DNA from: Dipteronia dyeriana
Taxonomy: Eukaryota; Streptophyta; Magnoliopsida; Sapindales; Sapindaceae
Assembly: GCA_032871835.1 (NCBI GenBank)
Contig: CM065302.1
Location: forward strand, 5,889,094 to 5,953,093
Length of the DNA: 64,000 bases
Direction of reading: 5' to 3'
Made by a program: the position numbers and the translations under genes. Shown piece by piece: positions 43,780-57,371 of this stretch. The notes under the pieces were generated by a model. The model was not told the DNA's origin. It saw only the letters and a program-made list of their open reading frames with translations, and ran no database searches. The number at the start of each line of letters is the position of its first letter. Position 1 is the first letter of the stretch.

Positions 43780-46112
43780 CTAAATGGGATGGGAGTTTGA
43801 AAAAATCTCAACTGTCATCTTCTCCCGAATGATCTCCATATCGTCTTCCGACCAATCGAAATCCTTCCTGTCTACAAGAATGTACTCCATCAATCTCAAC
43901 ATGTGGGGACCACAGTTACTCTTACAATTGGACACATTAACATGCGTTAATAAAACAATAATCTTTTAATAACTCATTCTCAAAGTAAATGAAAACAAAA
44001 TGTTTTACGATTTCTTCTGCCGAGGGACACTGGTTACGGACACCACACTGACTGAGAAGGGTTTATTCTTCTTGAGGAACGTCTCACGGTCAGGTGATCG
44101 CGCAGTATGAAAACCAGCCTGATGCAACATCGAGGGCAAAAACCAATGCAAGGGGGCTAGCTGCTGCTTCCAGATATTCACTGCGACATCCTGTCCCAAG
44201 GGTCAACAATGAACAGCGTTCCGCGGGTGAGGTCAACAGTCACCAATAGCCAATGTTGGTTGCACGGTATCAGAATCTGTAAACGTAAAAAAAAAAGTGT
44301 TAGAATATACAAATCCATTGTAACAAAAAATTACAAAACAAGTAACACTTACCGTGTCAACCTCGTGCCACGGGCAGCTTCCAATCGGGGCACCACCATG
44401 CACCATCGTAAAGTCCTCATTGTTCCATCAGGACCTCAGCACATTCCACAGTGCCATGGTGATCTCCCCGCAAGCATCACGAGGCATCATTCTCTTGTAT
44501 TAGACCTCCAGATATGACTGTACAAACATTTCATCGATAAAAAATTAGTAATGTTTTACAAACAAATTTAAAAGTATACGTAATCATGACTTTTGTAGAT
44601 TGCGTATCCAATATACTGATCATCTGGTTGTACGCAGTCATGAATGCTCACCGACGCTTCCGAAGAATATGGAGGTACGCGTCCATATGCTAGGAGTACT
44701 TACATGTAATAAAGTGTTATGAGTGTATCATATATAAAACAAATATTATATAGAAAATGTCCAGTTTATCGTACCTCATCCTCCAACTCCATGAAGTTGG
44801 TCTGCATCAGATGGAACCATGCAGCATCAACTGTCTCTAACACGTCCACATCATGTCTGCATTAATTTCCCATTAGCAACACAAATATTTAATTGAACAG
44901 AAGAAAACATGCGACCTTAATAGAAAAAAAATTACTTACCTTTCCCCATTTATGTTCTTCTTGAAGGCTCAGTAAGCCTTTAACTGGTCACCGTCCACCA
45001 GTTCGTAGAGATCAAAAACATGGTCCGAAGCCTGAAGTATTACCCTCGCCCTCTTCGATTGATAGGGATCTGTGTACGGGCTGAGCAGCTGCCAACCGCG
45101 CTTCAGTACGTGCATCTCCAGTCGAACTCCCCCCACTAGAGTGTGGTACGATGAGGAGGTCTGTTCGTGGATGGATGGACCTAGAGGGTGAAGGGGGCGG
45201 CTGTCTATCGATCAATGAGGGAGGTGGAGGGGGAGGCTACTGCTCGATCGATAGGGGCGGTGGAAGGGGAGGCCGTTACTCGACAAATGGGGAAGGTAGA
45301 GGGGGATGTAGAGGTTGATCGATGGGGGAAGTGAAGGAGGAGGAAACTGCTTGACCATGGGGGTGGTAGAAGGGGAGGCTGCTGCTCAACAGATGGGGGA
45401 GATGGAATGAAAGGCTGTTGTTCGACCGATGGGAGATGAAAGGGGAGTCTGCTACTCAATCGAAGGGACCGGCTGTCGCTCGACCAATGAGCCTGCTGTT
45501 GTACGTGTAACATGCCATGTATCTCTGGTACGCTGGTAAGCCTCACTCTTCGAAACTTCCCCTCTGATATGTGGATCCTCCTAACGACCACTAGTGCTGT
45601 CTGTCCCCTCGGTATATCCACTTGACCTGTCTCCGGGAGTAAATTCAGGATCAGAACCAGATGGACCATCCCGATACGTATATGTGTTGATGCCCTAAAG
45701 CCTACCGATCAATACGAGCAACTCTCGATGTTGCTCCTGTCGATCCTCCTCGCTCTTTCGGATAATATCTAGCAACTCTCGGTACCGCAACTGTCGATCA
45801 TCCTCACTCTTTCAGAGGGCTTCACGTAACTCATTGAAATGATGTTCCTATGTGGCCTTAATTCATGTCAATATTGTTAGTACTAAAACACTCTACAGGT
45901 CGCGTTAATAAAAACGGAACTATAATCTCAACTTACCTCCACATCACGTCCAACGCCTGTACGGGAATCCCCTCTAGATGCACCAGGTCCGGGGTTGGTA
46001 AACCGAATCCTTCTATGCCTCACTCACAGAGGAGATGGCTCAGATCCGTCAGTGTCCATCGCACTGAAAACTCGGGCCCGATGGTTCAGAAGCCTCCGTA
46101 TCACTGTGCCTC

Positions 46113-46246
46113 TATTGGAACCCGGTCACCACACAAGCAGCGGAAACGGGTTTTATTTTTTTTATACAGATCGTAATCTGTATCTGGGACCAGTGAACTT
46201 TTGATCGTAATTATTTTCGGAATAAATACATATAAAAATTATTACG

Positions 46247-46297
<51 letters not shown>

Positions 46298-48135
46298 GAA
46301 ATTGTAATCAATAATAAAAAAGAAGATTAAAATAGAACCATACCAACATTTTGAGGCTCCTTCACTTTTCGATATGCTCATGGTCTGTATTACTGATCTT
46401 CCTCGCTATATCTCGGGATAGGTAACTGCGTGAGGGCGCGTCACGGATTCAAGATCTTAGGAGGATGTTGAAGAGAAAAGAATAAGAAACTCTTTCTTTA
46501 ATATTAGTGTACAACACTTATACACAAAACCTTTTCTCTCTTTTTGGTGTTATTTCATGCACACACTTGAACATAATAACTCACGCTATTGCATATATCA
46601 AGTGTGTAGTTTTTATATCTCACGCGCTGTTTTCAAAACACAAAAAATCAAAAAACTCTTTTTTGTCTTATATCCATTTTAACCTTCATTTTTTGCAGTG
46701 TAAATATACATATATATATAGATATGTTGTGCTTTTCACGCACATTTTTTTTTAAAAAATAATATATATCTTATATATAATATTCAAAAAATTTGATCAA
46801 ATATATATTTGATTTTTAAAAACTTTCAAATAAAAAATATCTCATATCTTTTATTTGAATTCAAACTATTTAAATTTAAAAATTATATATTTAATTTAAT
46901 AAAATAAAATAATCAAATTATCTTATTTTATTCAAAAATAAATATCAACATACACCCTCCATTTAGTGATTAATAACATAATTAAATAATCTTATTATTT
47001 AATTTATTAAATCACCATTATTCACTAATTAAATAATCTCATTATTTAATTAATTCCTGAATAAATACGTGTCACTCTCGTAACACAATTAATTGGACAA
47101 TCCAATTAATTAACCGTGACCCTTGTTACCTAAATCGACCGGGCTAGCAAGGGGACCTAATGGATCCACGGTATTTTGAGCTCCAATAATCATCGGAATC
47201 ATTAATTAAACTCTTTAATTAATATTCTTTGATTATTAGCTCCGGTGTTATTCCACTAAAAACCCGAAGCTGCACTCTCTCAACTGCAGACGTTTTTACA
47301 CAGACCGATACAACTAGGTGTCCATCGATATAGCTATTACATGTGGTGTGATCCTCCACAGTAGTTCATAACTAGAGCTGGGTCATAATATCCGTAATAC
47401 CCCTCTAATTACATATATCCTTTAAGTACTCTAATGGACAATAAATCTTATTTCCTCACGGAATTAGGAGAGCGCTCATATTGTCCAAGCCCCGAATCAA
47501 CCCTTAAGAGAACTACCATCTACTTCTCATAAGAAGGAGTGGATTCCACTATTGTGTACAAATCTTCCCAGCCACAAGCGAAATCGCAATCCCAACATAC
47601 GGAGTATATTGATCAGGAAATGCATCTGACCTCACTCATGGTACATCAAAGACCATGATCTAACATGAAGGGGTCGATAAGACACTCAGGATAAATATCA
47701 CCCACATATAGCCATCATTAGTTGATATATATGAATCTCATCAGTAAACGGATCTTGGTGTGAGATTCATATAGATCTTGGCCCAGTTCTATATGATCAC
47801 ATCATATAAGGTGTCTATATTCCTATATCTCATATGAATGATTCAGGATAGAATCACTATACATTACAGAATGAACCGCAGCTATAAATTAACCATAAAT
47901 AAAGTACCCAGCTTTATTTGCTATCTATTGACTCTTTAGATTGCATGTCTCTTACTGTATTCATCCGTATATGACACTTATATGCACAGATCGAGATTAC
48001 ATCCTGCAATCCAGGATTTTAATATGTGCACAAGTTTATAAAATAAATAACATAACTGGAATGAATTGAATCTTTCTTTTTATTTACTTCATAAATCCAT
48101 TTACAAGTTACATGTTTAGGGCATAAACCCTAACA
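46113..48135 (-). repeat. copia 3' LTR
   Basis: 2,023 bp. It contains a (TA)n run of about 46 bp at 46249-46294 that is absent from the other LTR. Ends ACCCTAACA on the plus strand. Confidence 0.9.
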
Positions 48136-49670
48136 ATCTCCCACTTGCACTAAAGCATGTGAGGCATGTCTCGTAATCCTAGACCATCTAGGTGACTTGA
48201 AAATACTTTAGCCGATAAGGTCTTCGTAAATCGATCAACAAGATTGTCTTGTAAGGCTATCTTGGTGACGATCACATCTCCTCTCTGCACTATCTCTCTA
48301 TCTCTCTGATGAGATGATACTTTCTCTCTATATGCTTCCCTTTTTTATGGCTTCTTGGTTCTTTGGAATTAGTCACAATACCACTGTTATCACAATAAAG
48401 TGTAATGGGCTTATCCCAGTCTGGAACAACTTCCAGATCACTCAAGAACTTACGGAGTTAAACAACCTCTTTAGCAGCTTCACAAGCAGCTACATATTCG
48501 GGTTCCATGGTGGATTTAGTAATGCTCAATGCAATATTGGTTGATACTTCTCCACACAATGGCTCTACCACCCAGGGTGAATACTGATCTAGACGTGGAT
48601 TTTCTAGAATCTGTGTATCCTAACGGGATCAAATCCTGTCCGGAATACACTAGCATATAATTTCTCATTCTCCGAAGATACTTGAGAATAGTCTTAACAA
48701 CAACCCAATGATCCAATCATGGGTTGGACTGGTATCTGCTGACTACTCCCACTGCATAGCATATGTCCGGTCTCGTGCATAACATAGCATCCATGATACT
48801 ACCTACTGTCGATGCATAGGGTACACGTCTCATATCTTCAACTTCTTGAGGTGTCTTAGGACACTGTTCCTTAGACAAGTGAACTTAAAGTCTGGAAGGT
48901 AAATTACTTTTCTTGGAGTTCTGTATCGAAAATCGCACAAGAATCTTATCGATATATGATGCCTGAGACAGTGATATAAGTTTGTTCTTACGATCCCTTA
49001 TAAGTTGGATCCCTAGAACATAACTTGCCTCTCCCAAATCATTCTTTTGGAATTGGCTAGTCAGCCAGCCCTTTACATCAGACAACACTCTCACATCATT
49101 CCCAATGAGTAGGATATCATCTACGTATAGGACCAAGAAAACTACTTTCTTATCAATGATGCGCTTGTAGACACAAGGCCCATCGACATTCTGCTCGAAG
49201 CCATAGGTTTTGATCACATCATCAAACCTAATGTTCCAAGATCTAGATTCTTGCTTAAGTCCATAGATAGACCTTTGCAGCTTGCAAACCTTTTGCTCTT
49301 GATCTGGAGACACGAATCCCTCTGGTTGCATCGTATAGATGCTCTCATCAAGATTACCATTCAAGAATGCAGTCTTGACGTCCATTTGCCAAATTTCATA
49401 ATCGAAATAGGCAGCAATGAATAAGAGAATCCTAATAGACTTAAACATGGCTACTGGTGAGAAGGTCTCTTCATAATCGACCTCATCTTTCTGGGTATCC
49501 TTTGGCCACTAGCCTTGCCTTAATGGTCTCTACCTTCCCGTCTACTCCTCTCTTTCTCTTGTAGATCCACTTACACCCTATGGGTTTTACCCTATCCGGT
49601 AAGTCTATAAGATCCTAGACTTAGTTAAAGTACATGAACTCCATCTCGAGATTCATGGCTTTAAGTCATT
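48136..49670 (-). pseudogene. copia reverse transcriptase and RNase H
   Basis: RT at 49448-48885 (WQMDVKTAFLNGNLDES, KVCKLQRSIYGLKQESRSW, LYVDDILLIGND with YVDD at 49116-49127). RNase H pieces at 48716-48516 (GYTDSRKSTSRSVFTLGG). Stops and frameshifts interrupt the regions 49450-49670 and 48136-48510. Readable but inactive. Confidence 0.9.
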
Positions 49671-50729
49671 CCTCTTTTTCAGGATCTTCCATTGCATTCT
49701 TAGATGTCAATGGATCATCCACACTATCAGCAAAGAAAACACCTTGTCCCTCACCTATAGCTAAATAGCGTTCAGGTTGTCTCACAATCCTCTCACTACA
49801 TCTAGGTGGTAGTGTATCCTGATCAGGAACCATCTGACTCTCAGATGTTTGCGGATCAACAACTCTTATTGATGAAGCACTAGTCTCACCAGGCTCTAAC
49901 TCATTTAATACAATCTTAGCACGATGTTTACGGTCACTAATGTAATTGTCCTCAATAAACGTTGCATTTATCGATATAAATACTTTGTTATCTTCGGGAC
50001 TATAGAAGTATCCACCTCTAATCTCCTTAGAGCATCCTACAAACAGGCAGACAATAGACTTGGAGACTATCTTTCCAGTTCTGTTCTTCAACACGTGTGT
50101 TGGATACCCCCATATGTGGAAATATCTTAAACTAGCTTTATGACCATTCCACAACTCTAGAGGAGTCTTAGGAACAGATTTGGATGGCACTATATTCAAA
50201 ATATATGTCGCTGTTTGTAACGCATATCCCCAAAAGGAATTTGGTAATGATGAGAAACTAATCATAGATCTCACCATTTCCATCAGGGTTCTATTTCTCC
50301 TCTTCCCTACACCATTTTGCTGAGGTGTACCAGGAGTTATGAGTAGTTGGGAAATTATCCCATGCTCAACCATGAAGTCTTCAAACTCTTGGTCAAGGTA
50401 CTCACCTCCACGATCCAATCGTAGTGACTTGATAGTCCTACCTAATTGATTCTCAACATCAGCTCGTAATTCTTTAAACTTTTCAAATGTTTCCGACTTT
50501 CATTATATCAGTTAGACGTATCCTTATCTTGACCAGTCATCTATAAAGGTGACATAATACTCAAAACCACTCTTAGCTTTAACATTCATCGGTCCGTAGA
50601 CGTTTGTATGTATAAGCTCTAGCGGTTCTTTAGCTCTAGCGGTTCTTTAGCTCTAAGCCCATTTTTAGTAAAAGGTCTCTTAGTCATCTTACCTTATAGA
50701 CAAGATTCGCAGATAGGTAAGGTGCCAAC
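49666..50729 (-). pseudogene. copia integrase
   Basis: Core text [40 protein letters not shown] and [20 protein letters not shown] at 50418-50170. The Glu of the catalytic triad (normally NGVAERRNR) is changed to Lys (GVGKRRN). The upstream part with the first Asp (50420-50720) has stops and a small duplication (TTCTTTAGCTCTA repeated near 50620-50660). The C-terminal tail runs to 49666. Confidence 0.85.
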
Positions 50730-51105
50730 TAAAGGTGTCTGCGGTTCGGTTAAATCGTTTGAAACTGAACCAAAATCGACATCTCAAAACCGTAATCGAA
50801 ATCGTAACTGAAATCATAGGTTACAAAATCGGTTGGAAACCGGTACCCGGTGGTTTGGTTACTGTTTGGAATTCTAAAAAACAGTCCAAAAACCGCCGGT
50901 TAAACCGGCGGTTTCGATTAAAAAAATGCAACAACTAATCAATTGCTGACACATGGCATTAAAAAAAATCCAAACCAAAACGAAAACCGAATCGTAACTG
51001 AAAACCGCCATAACCGAAACCGCCCAAAACCTCCCCATTTCGGTTACGGCTATGGTTACGGTTCGGCTTTTCCACGGAATCGAAACCGAACCGTGGACAC
51101 CATTA
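50730..51105. mobile_element. hAT MITE inside copia
   Basis: Ends TAAAGGTGTCTGCGGTTCGG and (inverted) TAATGGTGTCCACGGTTCGG. 8-bp TSD GTGCCAAC/GTGCTAAC (50722-50729, 51106-51113). 376 bp, filled with CGGTTCGG/CCGAAACCG-type subterminal repeats, no coding. Confidence 0.9.
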
Positions 51106-51113
51106 GTGCTAAC

Positions 51114-52414
51114 CTTTAACTCACTTAAAGGTCCGTTTTTTACTAATCTGTCTATCTGGTCAAGGTTGATATGACCAAGCCTTAGATGCCAGAGATACGT
51201 GTCATTATCTGGAGAAATCTTATGTCGTTTAGTTTTTGGTTTTTCAACCTTAAACATTTCGGTGTTGAGCAGTGTAGTATGTATTAACGGTCTTAACACA
51301 TACAAATTATTTTCATTAATTCCTAAACAAATATTCAGGCCAATCTTTCCAATAATAACAGACTTATTATAAAAAGAAACAGAATATTTTTGTTCTAACA
51401 ACTTAAAAACGGAAATTAAATTCCGTGTAAATCCAGGAATATAAAATACATTGTCCAACAATATATAATTATTACAAAAACGTAATCTAATTACGTCCAC
51501 TGCTCGTGCCAACAAGACATCTCCTGACCGCACACGCATTGAGAAGGCTCCCTCCTCTAGCTATGACCAAGAATCAGTCCATTGCAAAGAAGAACAAACA
51601 TAGTTAGTGGCCCCTGAATCAACTATCTAGGGTGAAGAATCATCTTCCACTAAACATGACTCAAGAACAAGTAAATCATATTTACCTTTCTTGGACTTCT
51701 TCTTGCTTTTGGCTTTCTTAGGTTTGGGCTCACTCTTTGCCTTCCCAACGAACCTCTTCCTCTTCTTATTATTAGAGGAAGATGGTTCGGCAACATTTGC
51801 CTCACCAGTCTTGCCTTTGCTGTTCTTAATTAAGGTCTCAAAGGTATCGAGCTTATTGAGCAACTATGTAAGACTGAACTTTAACTTGTTCATCCTGTAA
51901 GTGCTTTTAAACTGATCGTACCTCTTCGAAAGAGTCGTTAGTATATGCTCACTTGACTGGGTTTGTTAATGGCCCAACCATTGACTTCTGCCATGTTGAA
52001 GTATGACATCATGCTCAGGACATGTTCCCGAACTGACGTACCTTCCTTCATACGAGTGAGCATAGCGGAAAGAACAACTTCGTGTCGCTTTTGCTCGGAA
52101 GGCTGCCCGAACATAGCTTGCAATGACTCCATGATTTTGAATGCTGAAGTCATTGCTTCGTGCTTTGTCACAAGCACGTCTGTCATTGAAGCCAACATAT
52201 ATGTTCGTGCTTTCTTATCAGATGAGACTCATCGCTGGTATGCCTCACAAACAATTCGTGTGGCATTGGCAGTAGGCGTTGGAGGACATTCCTCCGTAAG
52301 CATAAACTTGAGGTCTTTGGTGACCAAAATTGCATTAATGTTTAGTTTCCACTTTGTGTAGTTATCACCAGTTAATTTATCGTTTGCGAGAATTTGAAGT
52401 AATGCAGAAGACAT
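51114..52414 (-). pseudogene. copia gag, protease and GAG-pre-integrase
   Basis: The gag starts at about 52414 (LLQILANDKLTGDNYTKWK), continues at 52198-51938 (EQKRHEVVLSAMLTRMKEGT) and ends with a Lys-rich tail (KKRKRFVGKAKSEPKPKKAK, 51863-51627). The protease is badly damaged around 51540-51640. The region KYSVSFYNKS... to YLWHLRLGHINLDQIDRLVK (51400-51150) is the pre-integrase zinc region. Stops occur between each block. Confidence 0.8.
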
Positions 52415-53954
52415 TGCTGAAATAAATAAAACATTCATTCAATCATTTATTTAAAACAAGTGCGAGTGCTTTGGTATAAATTTAAACATGATGCATGAAC
52501 ATGTTTAACGAACTAGAACTACCCTAAAAAATAGTTACTATACCACGACAATCCAACATACCATAAAAAAATGCCGCCTTATGGTCGGTCAAATATTCAC
52601 ATGTTGGATCGAGACATTCTCAATCAAATGATATTCTAGAATAACTCTTATTCCATATCATTCAACCATCGTTTATTCAATCAGGTTTTTAATTAACAAA
52701 CTTAATCAAAACCTTTATGAGTGTAACCCACCATTTCAGATCCCACGAGTTTAACTAGAGAATTGCCGTCTTAGGGTCGGTCAATCCCGAAATACCCTCA
52801 TAAATTCTATCCATTAGGAAGTCAACCTTGGTATTGACCTTTGTGGAAACCCTCCTTAGGGAAGACGAAAGCAAAGCCGTCACGGGGCCCTACTCGGATC
52901 TCACGGTGTTGAACTAATGATGGAGACCGCGGGATATATATGTCATATAACCCTCTCCCACTCACTATTTTAAAACTAGGGTTTTCTATTATCCATTAAT
53001 GCACCTAGACTCTACAGGATCAAACGGCTAACTTTAATCAAGTTATCTAGTGCATTAACTAATTCATTATTAGAAACAAGTTCTAATTAACTAATAAATT
53101 ATTAATGATTTTTAACAATTAAAAATCTAATCTATTAGTGAATAATCTAAGTCATTGTAAACTATTTACTAGGCTCAGATTATTATGAAAGTGTTTACCA
53201 ACTCTTAACTATTAAAACTCTTACACAATATTCGGTTCATTTATAATTAGGCAATTAATAAAATTAATCCTAATTACTATAAATGACCCTATTAATCTAA
53301 CTTATTAAACTCTTTAATAACTAGATTAATATTAATGAGAATTACCAAGTTTTTTTAACAATTAAAAAGCTAATCTCATTTTCATAGACAAATTATGTAT
53401 TTACCAATTTTAATCACATTAAAAAAAAACATAAAATATCAGGCTATGATGCATGTATGACATATCAAATATATTTGTGTAGGCACATCTAATCTAAATG
53501 ACATATGTATGTACGATATTGCTTTTATCATCACATAATATAAAGCATACATAAATTGACTGAGTACTGTGGATTATTTAACCTAAAAAAAAAATCTAAA
53601 ATTACAAAAATACCCCCAAGGTATTCCTTGGTCTTCTTGTAATTTTTGAGTCTTCCAGTCTCTTCAGATCACTCCGATTCATCTTATGAATCATTCTTCG
53701 TGATTTTTCCAGGTCTTCAATATAGGTTACATTTTTTTTTACAATACAATTACAGTAAAAAAAAAACAACAAAAAAATAACACCACCCATAAACCCTAAA
53801 TCCACAGTACCATATAATTAACGATCAATCATGTTTTTGTAAATTAAAAAATTTAATATACATACGAAAACATCATACAGTCAATTTAAATCGTGTCTAC
53901 ACAATCAAACATACAAGAGCATCAAAAACAATTTCCTATTCCGAAAATAAAGCT
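52415..53954 (-). other. copia 5' leader
   Basis: About 1.5 kb between gag and the primer site, no conserved protein. The short basic open frame at 53805-53602 is probably chance. Confidence 0.5.
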
Positions 53955-53969
53955 GGCTCTGATACCAAT

Positions 53970-56873
53970 CATTGGAACCCCGTTCACTAGTCACGCAGCG
54001 GAAATGAGTTTTAATTTTTTTTATACAGATCGTAATCTGTATCTAGGACTAGTGAACTTTTGATCGTAATTATTTTCGGAATAAATACATATAAAAATTA
54101 TTACACTAATAAAAAATATATATATAAATACAGGAAATTGTAATCAATAATAAAAAAGAAGATTAAAATAAAACCATACCAACGTTTGGAGGCTCCTTCA
54201 CTTTTCGATATGCTCCTGGTCTGTACCACTGATCTTCCTCGCTATATCCCGGGATAGGTAACTGGGCGTGGGCGCGTCACGGATTCAGGATCTTAGGAGG
54301 ATGTTGAAGAGAAAAGAATAAGAAACTCTTTCTTTAATATTAGTGTACAACACTTATACACAAAACCTTTTCTCTTTTTGGTGTTATTTCATGCACACAT
54401 TTGCACATAATAACTCACACACACTTACTTGAATATATCAAAGCTATTGCATATATCAAGTGTGTGGTTTTTATATCTCACACACTATTTTCAAAACACA
54501 AAAAAAAAAAAAAAACTCTTTTTTGTCTTAAATCAATTTTAACCTTCATTTTTTGTCAATGTAAATATACAATATATGTGCTGTGCTTTTCACGCACATT
54601 TTTTGTTTGTTTGTTTGGTTGTTTGTTTTTTAAATAATATGTTGACGTTCATTTCTAGATTTCATCATAAAAGCCAACAATGATCAGATTTTAGCTGAAA
54701 ATAAAATAGGAGAGAAAGAGGAAGTAATAAGACACAAGTTTTACTTGGTAAAACTCTGATGATCGGAGAAACGTCCACGGGTGGTTATATGATCCATCTA
54801 ACCAAAATCCACTATGAAGAAAGTAATTACAACCCTCGATCTCTCTTTTTCTCTTTTAATATTTTTTGTATGACTGTTGTGTCTGCTTTATTTCTTTTGC
54901 GAGATTATGGATCTATTTATATGTTTATAGAACCCTAATTTGCCTTGTATAAGTAATGAATCTTTGTATTTAATTACAATTATTTACTTTCTTGAGGCTG
55001 ATTGTCTTCTTTCCTGTTTTGGAGTCTTGTATGGAAGTTGAATGGGATTCTAGTAGTGCAGTCCAACTTGGACTTGTTTCCTTATAAGAATGTAGTCTTC
55101 GTAAAGAAATCAAGTTATTTCCTGATTGGGGACTCTTCTAGCTCAGTATTCCATTTTCTTTCGGATTCCTTCCGGATGGATATTTTCGTGTATTTAATGA
55201 CTTAATCCGTGTGAACCAAGCACTAAACTTCTTATTCGGTTCACATTTATCCCGAGTAAGAGCAATACCTGATGGTCCCGAGTAGAGCCGTTTGAGCCCG
55301 AGTGGAAGCGTTGTTTAACCAGTCCCGAGTGTCGTTAATTGATCCTGAGTAGGTTTCATTCAATATATGCTTACTCGGGTTTTCTCTTCTTCGGCATTAT
55401 CTTGTAGGATATTTTCTAAATGCCTATCTGGACGTCTACCTGACATTTTATCCTCTTTATTTGATGACGTATTCATAGGGTAAAATTTATCTATGACATA
55501 ATATATATCTTATATATAATATTCAAAAAATTTGATCAAATATATATTTGATTTTTAAAAACTTTCAAATAAAAAATATCTCATATCTTTTATTTGAATT
55601 CAAACTATTTAAATTTAAAAATTATATATTTAATTTAATAAAATAAAATAATCAAATTATCTTATTTTATTCAAAAATAAATATCAACATACACCCTCCA
55701 TTTAGTGATTAATAACATAATTAAATAATCTTATTATTTAATTTATTAAATCACCATTATTCACTAATTAAATAATCTCATTATTTAATTAATTCCTGAA
55801 TAAATACGTGTCACTCTCGTAACACAATTAATTGGACAATCCAATTAATTAACCGTGACCCTTGTTACCTAAATCGACCGGGCTAGCAAGGGGACCTAAT
55901 GGATCCACGGTATTTTGAGCTCCAATAATCATCGGAATCATTAATTAAACTCTTTAATTAATATTCTTTGATTATTAGCTCCGGTGTTATTCCACTAAAA
56001 ACCCGAAGCTGCACTCTCTCAACTGCAGACGTTTTTACACAGACCGATACAACTAGGTGTCCATCGATATAGCTATTACATGTGGTGTGATCCTCCACAG
56101 TAGTTCATAACTAGAGCTGGGTCATAATATCCGTAATACCCCTCTAATTACATATATCCTTTAAGTACTTTAATGGACAATAAATCTTATTTCCTCACGG
56201 AATTAGGAGAGCGCTCATATTGTCCAAGCCCCGAATCAACCCTTAAGAGAACTACCATCTACTTCTCATAAGAAGGAGTGGATTCCACTATTGTGTACAA
56301 ATCTTCCCAGCCACAAGCGAAATCGCAATCCCAACATACGGAGTATATTGATCAGGAAATGCATCTGACCTCACCCATGGTATATCAAAGACCACGATCT
56401 AACATGAAGGAATCGACAAGACACTCAGGATTAAGATCACCCACATATAGCCATTATTAGTTGATATATATGAATCTCATCAGTAAACGGATCTTGGTGT
56501 GAGATTCATATAGATCATAGCTCAGTCCTATATGATCACATCATACAAGGTTCCTCTATTCCTATATCTCATATGAATGATTCATGATAGAATCACTATA
56601 CATTACGGAATGGACCGCAACTATAAATTAACCACAAATAAAGTACCCAGCTTTATTTGTTGTCTATGGACTCTTTAAATTACACATATCTTACTGTATT
56701 CATCCGTATATAACACTCATATACACAGATCGAGATTACATCCGGTAATCCAGGATGTTAATATGTGCACAAGTTTATAAAATAATTAACATAACTAGAA
56801 TGAATTGAACCTTTTTTTTATTTACTTCATAAATTCATTGACAAGTTACATGTTTAGGGCATAAACCCCAACA
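53970..56873 (-). repeat. copia 5' LTR, interrupted by a solo gypsy LTR
   Basis: It matches 46113-48135 except for the insertion at 54640-55498 plus its 5-bp duplication. Net LTR length is about 2,040 bp. Confidence 0.9.
54640..55498. repeat. solo gypsy-type LTR within the copia LTR
   Basis: 859 bp, TGTTGACGTTC...TATCTATGACA, perfect TSD TAATA (54635-54639, 55499-55503). Repeated CCCGAGT motifs (55245-55380) and a TGTTGACG start relate it to the Tat-like LTR at 16792/32612, but it is a different family. Confidence 0.88.
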
Positions 56874-56937
56874 ACCTCCCTCCCCCACCCTCCTTCTCCT
56901 CCTCCTCCTCCGAACCATCTCCATGGCTCCCGCCAAC

Positions 56938-57371
56938 TAGACATGACCACTGTTCGGTTTGAACCGTGGAACCGAACCGTAACCGTATGAAATAAGCCGT
57001 AACCGTAACCATAACCGTGGAACCGAACCGTAACTGTGTGAAATAAGCCGTAGCCGTAGCCGTAACCATAACAAAAACCGTGGAACCGGTTTCAGAACCG
57101 TAACTGAAACAGTGAGGCTAAAGGTTCGGTTCTGGTTCTACCTCAATAAAAACCGCCCTGGAACTGGCGGTTCAGTTTCGTTTCTGGAACCGCTGGTTCT
57201 AAAAAAATATGTTTTTTTAATTATTTTTCTTATGCAAAATTTAAAAAAAAGAACCAAACCTGCGGAATCGGATCAGAATAGGAATCGAAACCAGAACCTG
57301 AACCGGAACCATTGACCGTAGGTTTCGGTTCCGATTCTTGCTCCTTCAGGAACCAGAACATGTCATATTTA
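56938..57371. mobile_element. probable hAT-like MITE with ACCG-rich ends
   Basis: TAGACATGACCACTGTTCGG at one end and (inverted) TAAATATGACATGTTCTGGT at the other, with many CCGTAACCG/GGAACCGAACCG repeats, in the style of 50730-51105. No matching 8-bp duplication (CCGCCAAC and GTGGGGGG). The region beside it has a short direct repeat GGGGATCACCTCGA (57377 and 57401). Confidence 0.6.

Larger units (their letters stand above)
46113..56873 (-). mobile_element. Ty1/copia element inside the ULP gene of copy 2
   Basis: Minus orientation: 5' LTR 53970-56873, primer site TGGTATCAGAGCC (tRNA-Met, 53955-53967 complement), leader, gag, protease, integrase, RT, RNase H, polypurine tract (AAGTGGGAGAT, 48136-48146 complement), 3' LTR 46113-48135. 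The TSD is GCCTC (46108-46112) against ACCTC (56874-56878), one mismatch. The LTRs are nearly identical over long stretches (compare 46765-47680 with 55505-56420), so the insertion is much younger than its host MULE. Two smaller elements sit inside it. Confidence 0.92.

Noticed and set aside
46249..46294. (TA)n run as a regulatory or origin element
   Set aside because: Simple microsatellite, absent from the partner LTR, best explained by slippage.
46507..46755. Open frame in the copia LTR (also 54401-54637)
   Set aside because: Lies wholly within LTR sequence; the equivalent frame differs between the LTRs and shows no domain.
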